Shown here: positions 25,981 through 38,209 of the stretch, in pieces
How positions within the stretch are numbered: position 1 is the first letter of the stretch
Layout: each line of letters begins with the position of its first letter
Assembly (NCBI GenBank): GCA_028673005.1
Contig: CM054113.1
Location: 205,459,504-205,523,503 of the forward strand
From: Tanypteryx hageni
Taxonomy: Eukaryota > Arthropoda > Insecta > Odonata > Petaluridae
Length of the DNA stretch: 64,000 nucleotides
Direction of reading: 5' to 3'
Made by a program: the position numbers and the translations under genes
The notes under the pieces: generated by a model
Seen by the model: only the letters and a program-made list of their open reading frames with translations
The model's database searches: none
Told to the model about the DNA's origin: nothing

Positions 25981-27189
25981 AATTAAATATTTTACCAATA
26001 GATCTGCTGTATAAATATATTATAATATTGGATAATTATTTCAATAACAAATAAAAAATAACAAGACCATAGTATCATGGAATGGAAACCGAAATAGGAA
26101 TCAATATGAAATTCCTAGGTACAATAATCAGAAAGGTAAAAACCAACTAAACATTATAGTACCTACAATCTTAAATAAATTACCATTGGAGCTTAAAACA
26201 CTGAAGAGCATGTCAGAAGTGAAGCTAAAAATTAAGAAATGTTTACTCCATTTATAATGATACCTCGGAATAAAATGGACCTACATTTATTTTGATTTAT
26301 GTTAAAGATATTTTGGTGTATCCTAATAGCTATACAATTTCTCCATATGCAGATGTGGTGACTCTTATATTGGGGAAACCTCTCGCTCTGTATATCTGTC
26401 ACTTGCCTATACCTCGTAATTTGCACTTAGTGTTTTACTTTGCACATAATTATTACTTTGTACACATTATTATTTAAATAAATTATAATAATTAAATAAA
26501 TTATTAGGTGAAGTGACAGTTTGATTATAATGAGATGTCAATGATAACAGAACAGAGTAGGTTAAGGTGTTGTTATAAGATGTGTTTGTGAATGTTATGA
26601 TGTGATGTTATGGAAAATTGTATTGATACAACTATGATGTACTGATGAGATGAAATGCTGTAATAATAATATTATAATAATTATATATTAACTATTAAGA
26701 TTAAATGATTTTTATTGTAGTAGTTATTATAAAAATGTGTTGAACTTTGGGGAATATTATGAAGACAAATATTTAATTGTTAAATTAAATTGTTAAATTG
26801 TTAATGACCAGAATGAAAGTATGTAAGTACCTGCAGATGAGCTAAATGAGCTCTGCAGGACCTGGATGAGTACATCCTTGGGAGTGTGAGAGTAGGGGGC
26901 AGAAGGGGAAAAGCCCAAGGTTGTGGTAACAAGCTCCTTTGGTGGGGTCCCCGCCAGCTGCCCACCAATTTCACTCCTCCAGGGTACCCAATGATTGTAA
27001 AATTATTGTAACTACGAAATTATCATTTTTATTTTTATTTACATTAATGAAATTTTTATTTTTGATAATTGTATGAAATTTTCTTTATTTCATTTTTTAT
27101 GCAATGTAAATTGTATTTTTTAATTAATAAATTATTATTGTAAAATAATAATAATGATTATTATTATTACATGAATATAAGAAACATGA

Positions 27190-27780
27190 CAAAATGATGA
27201 TAAAAATCCTTCATAAGCACATGGATATAATGATTTTTAGCACTTTTAATTTCATAAACATGCTTAACATTTTGCTCTGTCTGTCTGTCCATCTATGTGA
27301 AATCAATTTAATTAAAATGGCAAGTAAATGTGAAAAAATGATAAAAATTTGCGAGGTGTATGTGATCAATGATGCCCTTTATTAATATGCCAATGAATGT
27401 TTTGGAGAAATCGGTGGGCGGCAGAGGGTGCCTTCTAAATTTTCAAATTAAGATTCTGAGCAAATGGTTATATATATAGAAAGTTAAAGTTTTTCGCTAT
27501 TTTTATGACCTTCAATGCCACCCATACTGCAAAATAATTTTTTTGGAGAAATCGGAGTGAGGCAGGGAGTGCATTAAAAAATTTCAAATTAAGGTTCTGA
27601 GCAAATGATTACAGATAGGAAGTTAAAAACTTTTAATTAATTATAGAATATTTTTTTTGTAATATAATTTTATTATTAAATTTATAAAGAATTTTAAACT
27701 TACAACTCTAAACATACCACAATAAATAAAACGCGCTTTTTCATATCGCCTCAGCAAATGCAACTCCAAATTTATATCCC
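27190..27780 (+). repeat. Dispersed repeat family D1, copy a
   Basis: Contains the ordered blocks CTGTCTGTC, GGTGTATGTGATC, ATGCC-TTTATTA, GGAGAAATCGG, TTCAAATTA-G-TTCTGAGC, TTTATAAAGAATTTTAA and AAACGCGCTTTTTCATA. The same order occurs at 53920-54300 and, split by the RTE insertion, at 48810-48930 plus 52265-52430. A partial tandem copy of the middle section is visible at 27400-27500 and 27540-27620. Non-coding, family unknown to me. Confidence 0.7.
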
Positions 27781-28369
27781 TCTTTTCGCACGCGCAAGAT
27801 GCGCCACTTATTATTCGACCGAAGCACTCTTCGAAAAACACGAAGTTTTAATAGAGAGCATGGAATTGGATGAAAAAATTTAATCGCAGCGTTGAACGCG
27901 AATGATTCCGCGCCATCGTTTTTAACTGCAGAGGAATTTTGAATTGCGTCATGTCCCAACCAATCCAAGTCGTCGTTCGGAATGTTTTCCTTTCCCTTCC
28001 GATGAATTAGTTAACCCCGCGTCCTTGGCTCCGACAGTACCTCTCCCGTTCAAAAGGACTAAACTCCAAACAGATAATAGATTTATCGTCACATCTGCAA
28101 ACTTTAGTAAAGTGCTAATTATTTTTCAGATACAGAGGGAGTGAGTCGTAGAAAACTTCGAAATAAATTAAGCAATCGATTACGGATATAACAAAACGAA
28201 CAAACTTGCTACACACTTCTTCGTTTTACGCTCCGGTGCCTAAAACTGGAATGTATAACGACAAAAAAACAAACTAGAACAATTTTGCTCTGGACGTCAA
28301 AAAAAAAAAACATTTTAAACGGATTAAATTAACAGTTGAAATTGGAGTTTCATTCGCTGGCGCAATATG

Positions 28370-28770
28370 AAAAAGCACGTTTTATTTATTAAGGCTTATT
28401 TAGAATGGTAAACTTAAAATGCATTATAAATTTAGTAATATAATTATATGATATAAAGTAATTTATTTAACAATCAATTAAAAAATTTTCACTTTCGATC
28501 CACAACCAATTGCTCAGAATTTGAATTTGAGGTTTTTGAAGGCACCCCCTTCCGTTCGCCGATTTATCCAAAACATTTTTTTGGCATCCTAATAAATAGG
28601 ATCAGAGATCACACACACCCTCAAAATTTCACTCTTCTATCTCTTACCGTTTACTTACTATTTTAATGTAATTGATTGCACAGGCGGACAGAGAGAGAGC
28701 GAAATAATTAGCGAGCTTATAAAATAAAACGCTCTAAAATCACATGCCGAATTAAGCACCGCTTTAATAG
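28370..28770 (-). repeat. Dispersed repeat family D1, copy b (reverse orientation)
   Basis: Reverse complement of the D1 order: AGCACGTTTTATTTATTAAG, TTATAAATTTAGTAATATAA, TGAATTTGAGG, CGATTTATCC, TCTTACCGTTTACTT, then the GACAGAGAG block. It lies 600 bases from copy a in opposite orientation. Confidence 0.65.
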
Positions 28771-29049
28771 GAATCTAATACGACAAATTTTAATCCATCT
28801 ATGGATTGATAAAATAGGGATCTTAAATACAAAAAATATATTTCACAAAACCTATTTTTTTTCATAAGCCACGCAATAGTTTCCATTTTACGAAGCTTCA
28901 TAGCTTCAGCGTTTTTTCAATCATAACTTAATTGAATATATTTTGGGTTTGTATCAGATGGTACACAATGTGGAGTGTGGATTGAATATGTAAACGTGAC
29001 CTTTGGTCTACTGTTAACAGAACACCTCCGTCTATACTTTCTTTGGTTT

Positions 29050-29742
29050 ATGGAGGGTAATCTGTCTTAACACAGTTTGACATCAATAATCAATTCCCAA
29101 CTTTCCAATTGTAACTTGAGTTAAAATACGTATAATTTTCGCGATAAATAATTACTTTTACTTTTACAAATGTACACTAAATTTATTCCTGCTTTCACTT
29201 AGCATGCCCTAAATGTCAATTCATGAAGGACGATAATTTTCAAAAGGCGGAAACGATAAAAATAATTTTAAAATCATCAAGTTAATTTCATGGAGTTTCA
29301 AAAACAGAATAAATTGAACGGTAGGAGATTAATAATCAATTATAAATATCCCATATATTATTCAATGTTTTCCATAAATAGAATTTAACTTTTTACGTTT
29401 AAAATTACCTTCCTCATTTTCATACCTGTGTTTTTTTTTTTAGGGAACCGTCGATTCCCAATAAGTAATTATGTCGTACATGTACTGCATAGACTACAGC
29501 ATTGAGCACGAAAAGAGTCACCCCGAAGTCCACAGTAAATCTCTCGCGCATTGCAGCCCGAATAATTTTCTCCTTTACGGGTTATTAAGGGTCTCTCTTT
29601 TCTTGTAGATGCCTTTCTTTCTCCCTTAAACTCTAAACCCCTCGGGAAAACCCTCATTTCCCTCCCTCTCATGCTCATAACTCTTTCTACGATTAAACGA
29701 ACTGAGGGAAGAGGGACTCGACTCTCACCTCCGCCCGCGTAG
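29050..29742 (-). repeat. Inverted duplication partner of 52430-53105
   Basis: About 690 bases match 52430-53105 in reverse complement at roughly 93 % by eye, 23 kb away. Within it, about 29440-29600 is almost identical between the copies (about one or two differences). In both it carries an open frame with RERFTVDFGV and VRHNYLLGIDGSL. No protein family is recognised, so I do not call a gene. Confidence 0.75.
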
Positions 29743-29744
29743 AA

Positions 29745-31423
29745 TGAGGTCAATACCTACCTAATCCGAGGATTCTCATTAAATCTCCGCGGCGCCCTGG
29801 TTATTAAGCACGTATCCTCCTTTTCGGGCCCACGGGAATCCCCGCAGTTTTCAATTATGACGGGGGAAGAGGGTGGTACCAAGTACTTTGCAGTACAGGC
29901 GTCTTTTCGAAACTTAAAATTCTCCCAGGGTCTATTTATTTATTTTTTGGGCCTCCCGAGCACGCCGCAAAGATAAAGCAGGCAGACTTTTGAATGAATT
30001 CCTTCCTCGAATCATGAAAAAATTGACTCTTCGGAAACTCTCATTTTTCCGATACTTGTGTTCCTTCCCCGACGCAATCGTTTATTCGGCGGTGCAGTTA
30101 TCATGTCTTCCTTCGATTAGTCTTCACCTGGGTTACAGCCATCTTTTTTTACTCTCTCTCAAATTGTGGTCTCCAGCCATGGAAAATTGGTATCCTTTTT
30201 CCATTTAATGTCTCCCATTGCAGCTGATGCTGCCGTTGAACGAAATTGTTCCATTTATTTCTCTGACCCTTTCTCCAAATGATCAATACATAGTTGCAGT
30301 CGTCATTTCCGGGTTCTTTGTCCTTGGAGCGTTCTATAATCACCTTTATGCACAGTGAAAAAATTCAGGTGGCAAACGTCTGATTTATTGAGGGCCGAAT
30401 GGATTTTGTATTTTGAAAATTATTATTGTGTCGTCACTTCTATCTTTCCACCTGCGCGCGTTAATCATTACAACTGTGCCTAGAAATTTTCTTTTTTTAA
30501 CGGATTTTTGAAAGTTGCTCGTTTCAATTTTCCGATTAAGTATTATTTTATTCGCCGTAGACGCCAATCTTTAAAAAAAACTACTAAGGATTTAGATGAC
30601 GTAATTTGGCGAAAATTTCAATTTTGCGGAGGGCTCGATATTTCGAAGCTGATAAGGTTTAGTAATCCCACATAACTTGATTGGAGATTTCAATCTACAC
30701 CAACTCCCTCTACTCCCAACCCTGACCCAAACGAGAGCGTATCTCTACATCCTCTCCAAAATTTCTCATTGTGATGTTTAAAGACTCAGAAAATTATAAG
30801 TTTCGACATATTTAAACATTTTCGTATAGTTTATAGAAAAAAGCTTGCATCATCGAGACACATATCCTGATCGTCCAATCCAATTACTTTCTTGTAATTC
30901 CTGTTTCCTTATTACCACGTTCCTCGAGTCAAGATAGCGTCCCTCGCCCTGGTATGCCTCTCTTATGCGTCGCCTTATCACTTCGCCTTTTATCCGTTTC
31001 ATAAATTTTCACACCCCCACGCGTCCTTCATTCCGTCTCCGTCCGACTAGATGTCTCTGCCTTTCGTTATATATCCACCACGCCCCCTATTTAGGCAATT
31101 CCCTTTGAAGCCCTTAACCATACTCGGACAATTAAAAGATGTTCAAAAATGCGCCACCATCGTCGCGTTCTACTTTATGCGACGACTGAGGGGGAGAAAA
31201 GGATCGGGGGGGAGGGGGGGGGCGATAAACAAGGTCAACATCTGCGCGAGCGGTTTGAAGTCGAAACCTTGGGTTCGCGTTGCTTTATATGTATAAATAT
31301 CGCACAAAGCTGGAATGGCACAAAGGTGGAATGCTTCAAGCGAATGAATTTCCTCCTCTATCACACGGGACTCCTTTTATTATCCGCCATGGAATTTTAC
31401 AAGGTTAAGGGGCTTTTCTTCTT

Positions 31424-31487
<64 letters not shown>

Positions 31488-32825
31488 CTCACGCCATTTC
31501 TTGCTTACTTTGATCATGAACGTCGTCAACATATTTTTTTATTTCGATATTCACGTCTCCATTCCTTTTGCCCGGCTCTCATTTATTTCTAATTCTTCGG
31601 GATCAAATGAGAAACATTCGACGCTGCACGTTCTATCGTTTGGAGGAAATGAAAAAACATCGCCTCGACAGTGAAGGCATTGGTACTGACGTATTGAAAA
31701 AGTAATATGGAGTGAAATTCCATTTTCGCCGACATTTTTGAAGAGGACGCTGTGGATTTGCGTTTTGATAAACGAAGCATTTGAAATAAACATTGACGAC
31801 GACCGTTACTTGACTATTTTTTTATTTTCCTGGTGTTGCGAATTCTTATCATATATTCGCGCCGTCATTTTCACGTCCGCTTTGAATGTTCAAAGATGAC
31901 TTTGAAATCCACCTTATAACTTTCTTCGATTCTTACTCCTTTCCATAATTTGTGAAATTAAAGAAGAAGAACGAATGAAAAAACAAGACAAAAATGCGCC
32001 ATCTCGATCGATTCAGTTAAAAATGAAATAAATCGAAATAACCGACAACTATCGCAAAGGTAGAGTGACCAGACGCCTCGATTTTCCCGGATTTGACATA
32101 TACAACCCTAAAATATAGGTTTTGATTAATTTTCAGATCATTTCTGTAAAAATACTATATAATTGTAAAATTATTGACTATCTTTTAAGCCAAATTTAAT
32201 TTGTTTATATAAAAAATAAACAAAAAATAATTAAAATCAAATTTCACGTTTCGCTTCTTCAGGATTTGTGCACCAAAACTAATGTTTACTTCAGCTCCTT
32301 GTATCACTGTTGCTGATAATAAATTCGCTAATGTCAACCACAAGATAACACAACGATCAGAGAGTAGTTGGGCTATAAAAGTAGAGTTTAATAATAAAAG
32401 TTTGTTTAGAAGATATAGTTTCTGTATTTAATCTCGAAAGAAAACTAGTTTTCATCGTGTTGTGAAAAATAAACGCATGGACTACGAATATGCTTAGGAA
32501 GAGCTGCGAATTACTGTTCTCGTCAGAACTTATAGCCATCTCAAAACTAGAAAAGTTACACTCGCTTTTTGAGGCAGAAATGCACCAACAATTACAATAA
32601 ATAAAGGAACTAATAATTATTACAGGCGCATCAATTATTTACATCACAAAAGTTAACATAACTATTAAAGTCATTTTAATATTGATAACATCTTTAACGT
32701 TGACTTAATGTTGGAAATAACATTTTCATTTAGAATAATGCGTATACATTACGTACACATGAACACCAACTCCGGAACATATATGCATATATACGTATGT
32801 ACATACTTTTATATACATAATATAC
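29745..32825. other. No gene recognised; (CT)n tract at 31426-31485
   Basis: Unique DNA with moderate CpG content. A (CT)n microsatellite of about 55 bases lies at 31426-31485, and a G-rich tract at 31205-31223. The open frames at 31051-31592 run through the CT tract and have no family features. Confidence 0.5.
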
Positions 32826-32828
32826 AAT

Positions 32829-33966
32829 GGGCCGAGTGAATAAAAATTAAGCAAATGATTAAAGAAAACAGTAAATGCAAAAGCATTTGATAAAAGCATA
32901 AGCAAATGGTAAAAGCATTTGCTTCATTTTGAGTGAATAAAATTTGGTTTTACTTGTAAGCATTTACTATTCAGTTTTAAGAATTTCCTTAAAATTGAAT
33001 TGTAAATGCACACATTTAGTCTTTCCATCAAGCAGACTGAGTATTTTATCTCAATAAATATTGCAGATTGATTATCTAAATTTTAAGGATAACCTTTTCT
33101 TACCTTGTGCTCGAAATGTTAGCGTCTTTGTGTAGTTACCATAAGCTTGTAGAAGAAAGGTTGAAGTATAAATTAATTATTTTACATAAAAATGTTTCTT
33201 ATAGTTTTTTAAAGAAAAAAGCGCCTTACGTAATTTGCTCTGCAGTCTTCCCTCTTCATTACTGTTTGCTTTTGAAATACAATTGATAGTTGAATGTGAT
33301 AGTTTCACCTTAAATTTTGGATAATATTTTTAAAATGTAATTAAATTAATTTACCATAACATAAAACCTATACCGTACAACCTTGTTAGTACAAACTTCA
33401 AGGGACCTAAAATTTCATGATTTGTAAAAACAAGTTACTATAACAAGGAGAATATACCTAGATATTTACACGGGACTGAACTACGCTACTTATTAATGAG
33501 CATTGTATTATAACTTAGTTTGCATTAACAAGGTTTAACTGTAGTTTATCTAGATTTTGACCTAGATTTTAAATATACTCCACATTTTCTTCGGTGAAAC
33601 AGTATACATTTATATAATCATTAGTTGTTCGTATTAATCTTTTTTATATTTTGTTCATTTTCCGTGGAATCATAATCTCGGCCATATCACTAATTTTGGC
33701 AAAATGATCACCAAAATATAAAAAAAGCGAACTTGAAAACGTTTTAGTGAGTCCCTCACCTCACTTAAAAAAGTCAAAGAATCTAGCATAAGCACGGTTT
33801 TATTCACACATTTTTTAGCATTTGCTACAGGAAATTTTTTAAAATAAGCAAATGCAATTTCTTTCAAGAATTCTACGTTTTTATTCAACTCAAATTAAGC
33901 TTATACTTAAAAAAATGCGAGAAATTTTAAGTAAAAGCATTTCCTTAATTTCCATTTAGTCGACCC
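32829..33966. mobile_element. Harbinger-like non-autonomous element (putative)
   Basis: The left end GGGCCGAGTGAATAAAAATT and the reverse complement of the right end, GGGTCGACTAAATGGAAATT, form diverged terminal inverted repeats extending about 29 bases into AAGCAAATG. Flanks are AAT on both sides (32826-32828 and 33967-33969), matching the 3-bp duplication expected for PIF/Harbinger elements, whose ends often begin GGG. Subterminal AAGCAAATG/CATTTGCTT repeats recur many times inside. There is no transposase frame. A smaller element sits inside it. Confidence 0.65.
33373..33541. mobile_element. Small TA-flanked MITE nested in the Harbinger-like element
   Basis: The left end CCGTACAACCTTGTTAGTAC and the reverse complement of the right end, CAGTTAAACCTTGTTAATGC, form ~22-bp terminal inverted repeats. 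Both flanks are TA. Length is about 169 bases. TA duplication and CxGT ends fit the Tc1/mariner-pogo group. Confidence 0.65.
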
Positions 33967-33969
33967 AAT

Positions 33970-36900
33970 GTTCTTATATTGAGGCAAAAATAAATGTGTT
34001 AAATATGCTAGTTAGTTCAATAAAAACCACGAAATCCACTGCAAAGCTATTTGGAACTAATTAGACGCCCTAACTCTTTCAATTACTGCCTCTTTCATTT
34101 CCATAAGCCGCATCATACAATTTAACACGTTGCACCTATTTTCCCCTCCAGGAAAAAATACCAAACATTAGATCATCCCCATTTATACACGAGCATTTCG
34201 GAACTCCCCCACTCATAATAGGTAGTAAAGGGGAGGTGGGGGTAGGAACCAGCTCGTTGGATTCGCATCCATAATCTTCCTCGCGGTTGACGGCTCGAGC
34301 GACGCCCGCGTTATTAGGCATTATCTCCTGCAAAATCGCTCCGGCAGGAACCGCAAAACTCGCGAAATTCGGTTCGAATCGAAAATGGAACGCTTCCGCT
34401 TCGCGTTCATTGCCTGCGTCACAAAACCACCACCCGCCCACTCTACCCTCTTTACAACTCCCTTCCATGACTTCCTTTCCGCCCCCACCCGACGCCCTTC
34501 GCCCCACTCTGACCTTTTTCGCCTAGCACCCTTCACCCCCTCCCACCCATCCTCACGGCACCGAGATATAAACCACCCTTCGGATGCGAAGACTACACTT
34601 CCAAATCGAATTCCGGAGCGGAGTTCGATTTTCGATAGACTCAACCTTTGGGAAAGGAGTCCCTCCGTCTACCAGTCGGAGTAGAATGAGGAGGGGAGGA
34701 GGAAGAGGAGAGGGAAATAGTGGTTGGGGTTTTAGGGGGAGGGGAGGGGGTGGGGAGGGGGGAGAGGAGGGGGGAGGGGAGGGGGGAGAGAGGCGAAGAA
34801 AGGCGCCGTCATGAAGGAAGTCGGAAGGCTAAGGAAGTGGCGTAGAGAGAGAGAAAAAGGAAGGTGAAGGAATGCAGTGATGTGTTGGAGCAGGAGACGT
34901 TGGTTTTGGGTGGGGTGAAGAAGAGGAGAAGAGACAGGGTTATTTTCGATATCCCTATCTTCCCTTCCGCCGACACACGTTAGGTCGAATCGAGACGGCG
35001 ATAACAAACAGGACGAGAGGTTGGGATTGAGATCCCATGAAGGGAGGAAGGCCGCGTAACGCTAGGGGGAGAGAGAGAGAGAATGGAGCCTTGGGAGAAG
35101 GACGTTGGGACAGAAGACAAGTTTCGCAAAAATGAAGGTTTTTGCGTTTCGACAACCATATGTAATATGTAGGAGGTAAAACACACTCTTCGCCCTGCTA
35201 GCTGTTCGGTGGCAATTAATTTCTGTTCGCCTTTCATCACTGGTTAGATTCATTCTCTCTCTCTCCTCTCCGGCGTGCGGTTCGGTGTATGTTTTCAAAA
35301 GGTTGAGCTTTCAAATATTTAAGGTCTGGCTTGCGGCCGAAGAAAACTGTACGCTCGGCTGAGGAAATGAAGTGGCTGCTGATAGGAAAAACATGAAACG
35401 CCGATCGGCTTAAGGAGAACCTTGCGTCGTGCGAGCTTTAAAGTGAGGCTCAAAGCTTTTCGAGGCGACGATCGAAACGATTTCATCTTATTATTGGGTA
35501 ATTCTACGCAAGACTGCGCAAAAATTGTTTCTTTATTGCTTTCATATATAACGGAGAAGGGTTAAGGTGCGGCTAATGGGCCTGTCATCTAATGCTGACA
35601 TCACTTATTCGAGTGCTGCAGTAGGAATGGATTTACGTATTTGTGCATTTTACTGTTAGAAGGCTGATTGCGAAAGAGATATAATGAATTACATATGTAA
35701 CCTCATTCTACTGATAAATAAATTAATTAATTACATATGTAACCTCATATCAGATACACGCATTTTTCATGTTTAAGATTCCGTGTTCACTGGAATTCTC
35801 TTCGAACGTATTTAAATTGATGTTCCGCAATTAAAATCAGTATATGAAAGTTTCGTTAAGACTATCAAATATATAGAACAGCAAGCACACGGGAAATTCT
35901 TGATATTGCAGCATTTGCCACAAAAATTAGGAAATAGATGTATTTTAAAAGTAATCTTCTGTTCCCAGTGACCTCGTCTTTTGACTGAAACAAATTTCAA
36001 AAAATAGGACTTAGCAATTAAGAATAAAATAATGAAGGAATAGGTACTTATCTTAGTTATGCTTACATAACCTTATTATGGTTACTCGATATACTACATA
36101 AGACTAGAACTGATTTGTTTAAGTCTAATTCTTAAGTGCGTATTTTTCTAATAAGGTTTCCAATACATAGTTGAGATTACAGTATTCATTTAAGCAACCC
36201 ATATTTTTTTTTTAATTGGCTGTAATGGCAAAACCTAAAAAAGTACGAAATATACTTTAAGATTTCCGCCGCGCCTGACGGTCATTTTTCCCGCAAAAAT
36301 TTGCAAAAACGGCACTGATATTTAAAATTTCTCTCGCTTTGGTCAAGTGGTAATGAAGTATGCGTCTCGTCCGTCGTCCAGTATTTTCACCTATCGAAGA
36401 CTCAATCTTACGACATCCCAATTCATCTAAATCCAAAACCTTTCCCTATATCCTCTCTTTGATATCGCCTCCTCTCAAACTCTCTAAATCTCCCATTCTC
36501 TTCCACCCTTTAGAACCAATCCTTCCTTCGATAACCTCTTTTTCGGCTTCCATCCCCGCCCACATCCTTCGGAAAGTTATTTTCTTTTTTCACAAAGTTG
36601 ATTTAGCTCTCTTCTCCTCTTCAACTTTCTTCGTTATTTAACAATTGTACCGTCTCCGTCCAATTTATTCCCACAATCGTATGCTGCGTTTACATCTTTA
36701 AAGATTTCCACACACATGCATCCTCTTGATTTCATGAGAAAAGACTGAAGGCTTCAAAGGAATAACAAATCTGTCTATATATGAGTAAAGACTTCCTCTC
36801 ATTAAACGTAATATATGCACAAAGGCGGCTTTCTAATATACTAACAATAGATATGATCTCTACATTAGGTCTGCTATCTTGGACCAGAAATGAATCAAAT

Positions 36901-37940
36901 GATTGATTTGTTTCAAAATATAATTTCCGATCTGGTTTCGGAGTTGTAAGTTTTCCAAAGCTTAAACTCTTTGTTTGTATTCATCCCGCATTTCTCTGCT
37001 TTTTCGCTAATTGATTTTTCCTAGCTAACACAAGCTTTTCTCTGAAATTATGAACGCTCTATCGTCCGCAAAACTATCTCCGTTAATTAGATTACTTCGG
37101 ACATTTTCATGCCCATTTTTATATCCCTTCTTGCTTTTTACCCTCTCTGCGGAATAAATGTGAAACACTGCCGAAGAATGTAAAGGGTATTTCGCAAATC
37201 CTTCTCCATCAAAGATTGTCTTTAACAGAGCACATAGACTCAATCGGAGCTTTAAAAAACTCCTCCATCTCCCCCCTCTAAGCAAACTTTTAATTGTGTC
37301 TTATATATAAAATAACATCGCCTCATTTTTAAATTGATATTTTTTTAAACTTGCCGAGAATTGGTTTCGAAAAATACTGATTTATCATTATCCAAACAAG
37401 CGGCTGAAACATGAAATTTAATCATATTTCATCTCAGCGCTTTGTTGTTATTTGCAGCTTCCATTTCAAACCGCACTATTTATCAATGACATATTTTACA
37501 GTTTTTCCCTCGATGCAATAAGCACCTCACTCTAAAATAAAATGACTTTAATATTTACTCGGAAAAAACTATCGATAATGAGGAAAGACGAGTCTTACCA
37601 ACGTAATCAAAGAAAGACTTTCTCTCGAACGACAGTGAAAGGTGCGCTAAGTATTTGAAAAGTTTCGGTACCGAAGATACTAAACACTTTCATATACGGT
37701 GGAAGCCGGTAACACGAAATGTGAGGGTATCGGTACAAACATATCGCGTTAACCGAAATTCTTGTTCATTTCATGTCAACCGAATTAATGGTTTTGATGG
37801 CAATTTTTAAAAATGGAAGTAATCTCACAGGAAAATCCATTAAACATCAGTCATGGGATTTAACTAGCATAAAAAACGATCACATTAATTAAATGAACTT
37901 AATTTATTTATTTACCATATAATTTTACCGACATTATCTT
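33970..37940. other. No gene recognised; GC-richer island and purine tract
   Basis: About 34130-34690 is richer in G+C and CpG than its surroundings, with long open frames on both strands but no family motif. 34684-34810 is a G-rich purine tract with many GGGG runs. A short direct duplication (ACATATGTAACCTCAT) occurs at 35690 and 35732. The remainder is A+T-rich. I cannot support an exon. Confidence 0.5.
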
Positions 37941-37945
37941 TATAC

Positions 37946-38106
37946 TAGCGTAATTGCCCGTCGAATATGACGGGCATGCGCGAATAAGTATTAAAATTAG
38001 GCATTTCCCATTCTCCCGACCTCTCTCCCTCTCCTCAATCTCTCCCTCCTATTCTCGCCCCTTTCTCTCTCGCTTTCACCTCAAATATGTAGCTGTCTCT
38101 ACCAGT

Positions 38107-38150
<44 letters not shown>
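37946..38150. repeat. Dispersed repeat family D2, copy a, ending in (TA)n
   Basis: It starts TACTAGCGTAATTGCCCGTC followed by GACGGGCATGCGCGAATA, then a C+T-rich segment, and ends in a TA run (38109-38144). The reverse complement of the GACGGGC block and C+T-rich part is present at about 45950-46080, so it is a dispersed repeat. Confidence 0.6.
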
Positions 38151-38153
<3 letters not shown>

Positions 38154-38209
38154 TAGTCACCAAAAAAGTTTTTTCGTTTTATAATATCAGATAAAAACAA
38201 GTTTTTTAA

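Larger units (their letters stand above)
22010..27176 (+). pseudogene. Jockey/CR1-group LINE, long decayed copy with internal insertions
   Basis: Endonuclease traces at 22030-22190 (VAVYKPPDSSKNIFIEE, then ILIWGMNINI in place of GDFNI). Linker RDLWKNINDIMGRSK at 22780. Polymerase blocks: VPDGLKMAIVRPIHK and NYRPISILSSISKIMEKYI (23120-23260), AQYGFQINKGT (23310), FSKAFDTVNIEILLKVL (23415-23470), NGVPQGSILG (23570) and MYADDAVLIST (23665). Then ISHKYLGVINDQNFKF (23930), IYLALVESILRSGLTVWGS (25170-25230) and VPTILNKLPLELKTLKS (26160-26210). The tail after 26260 is A+T-rich and ends in ATT-repeats near 27176. Many stops. The coding order is broken by foreign sequence at about 24015-25055 and 25350-25980. 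Confidence 0.75.

Noticed and set aside
29469..29753. Host exon encoding RERFTVDFGV..LLGIDGSL
   Set aside because: The segment lies inside a duplicated repeat, has open frames on both strands and no known family. It is reported as a finding rather than a gene.
31149..31592. 147-codon frame with a Ser-Leu run
   Set aside because: It runs through a (CT)n microsatellite with no family motif on either side.
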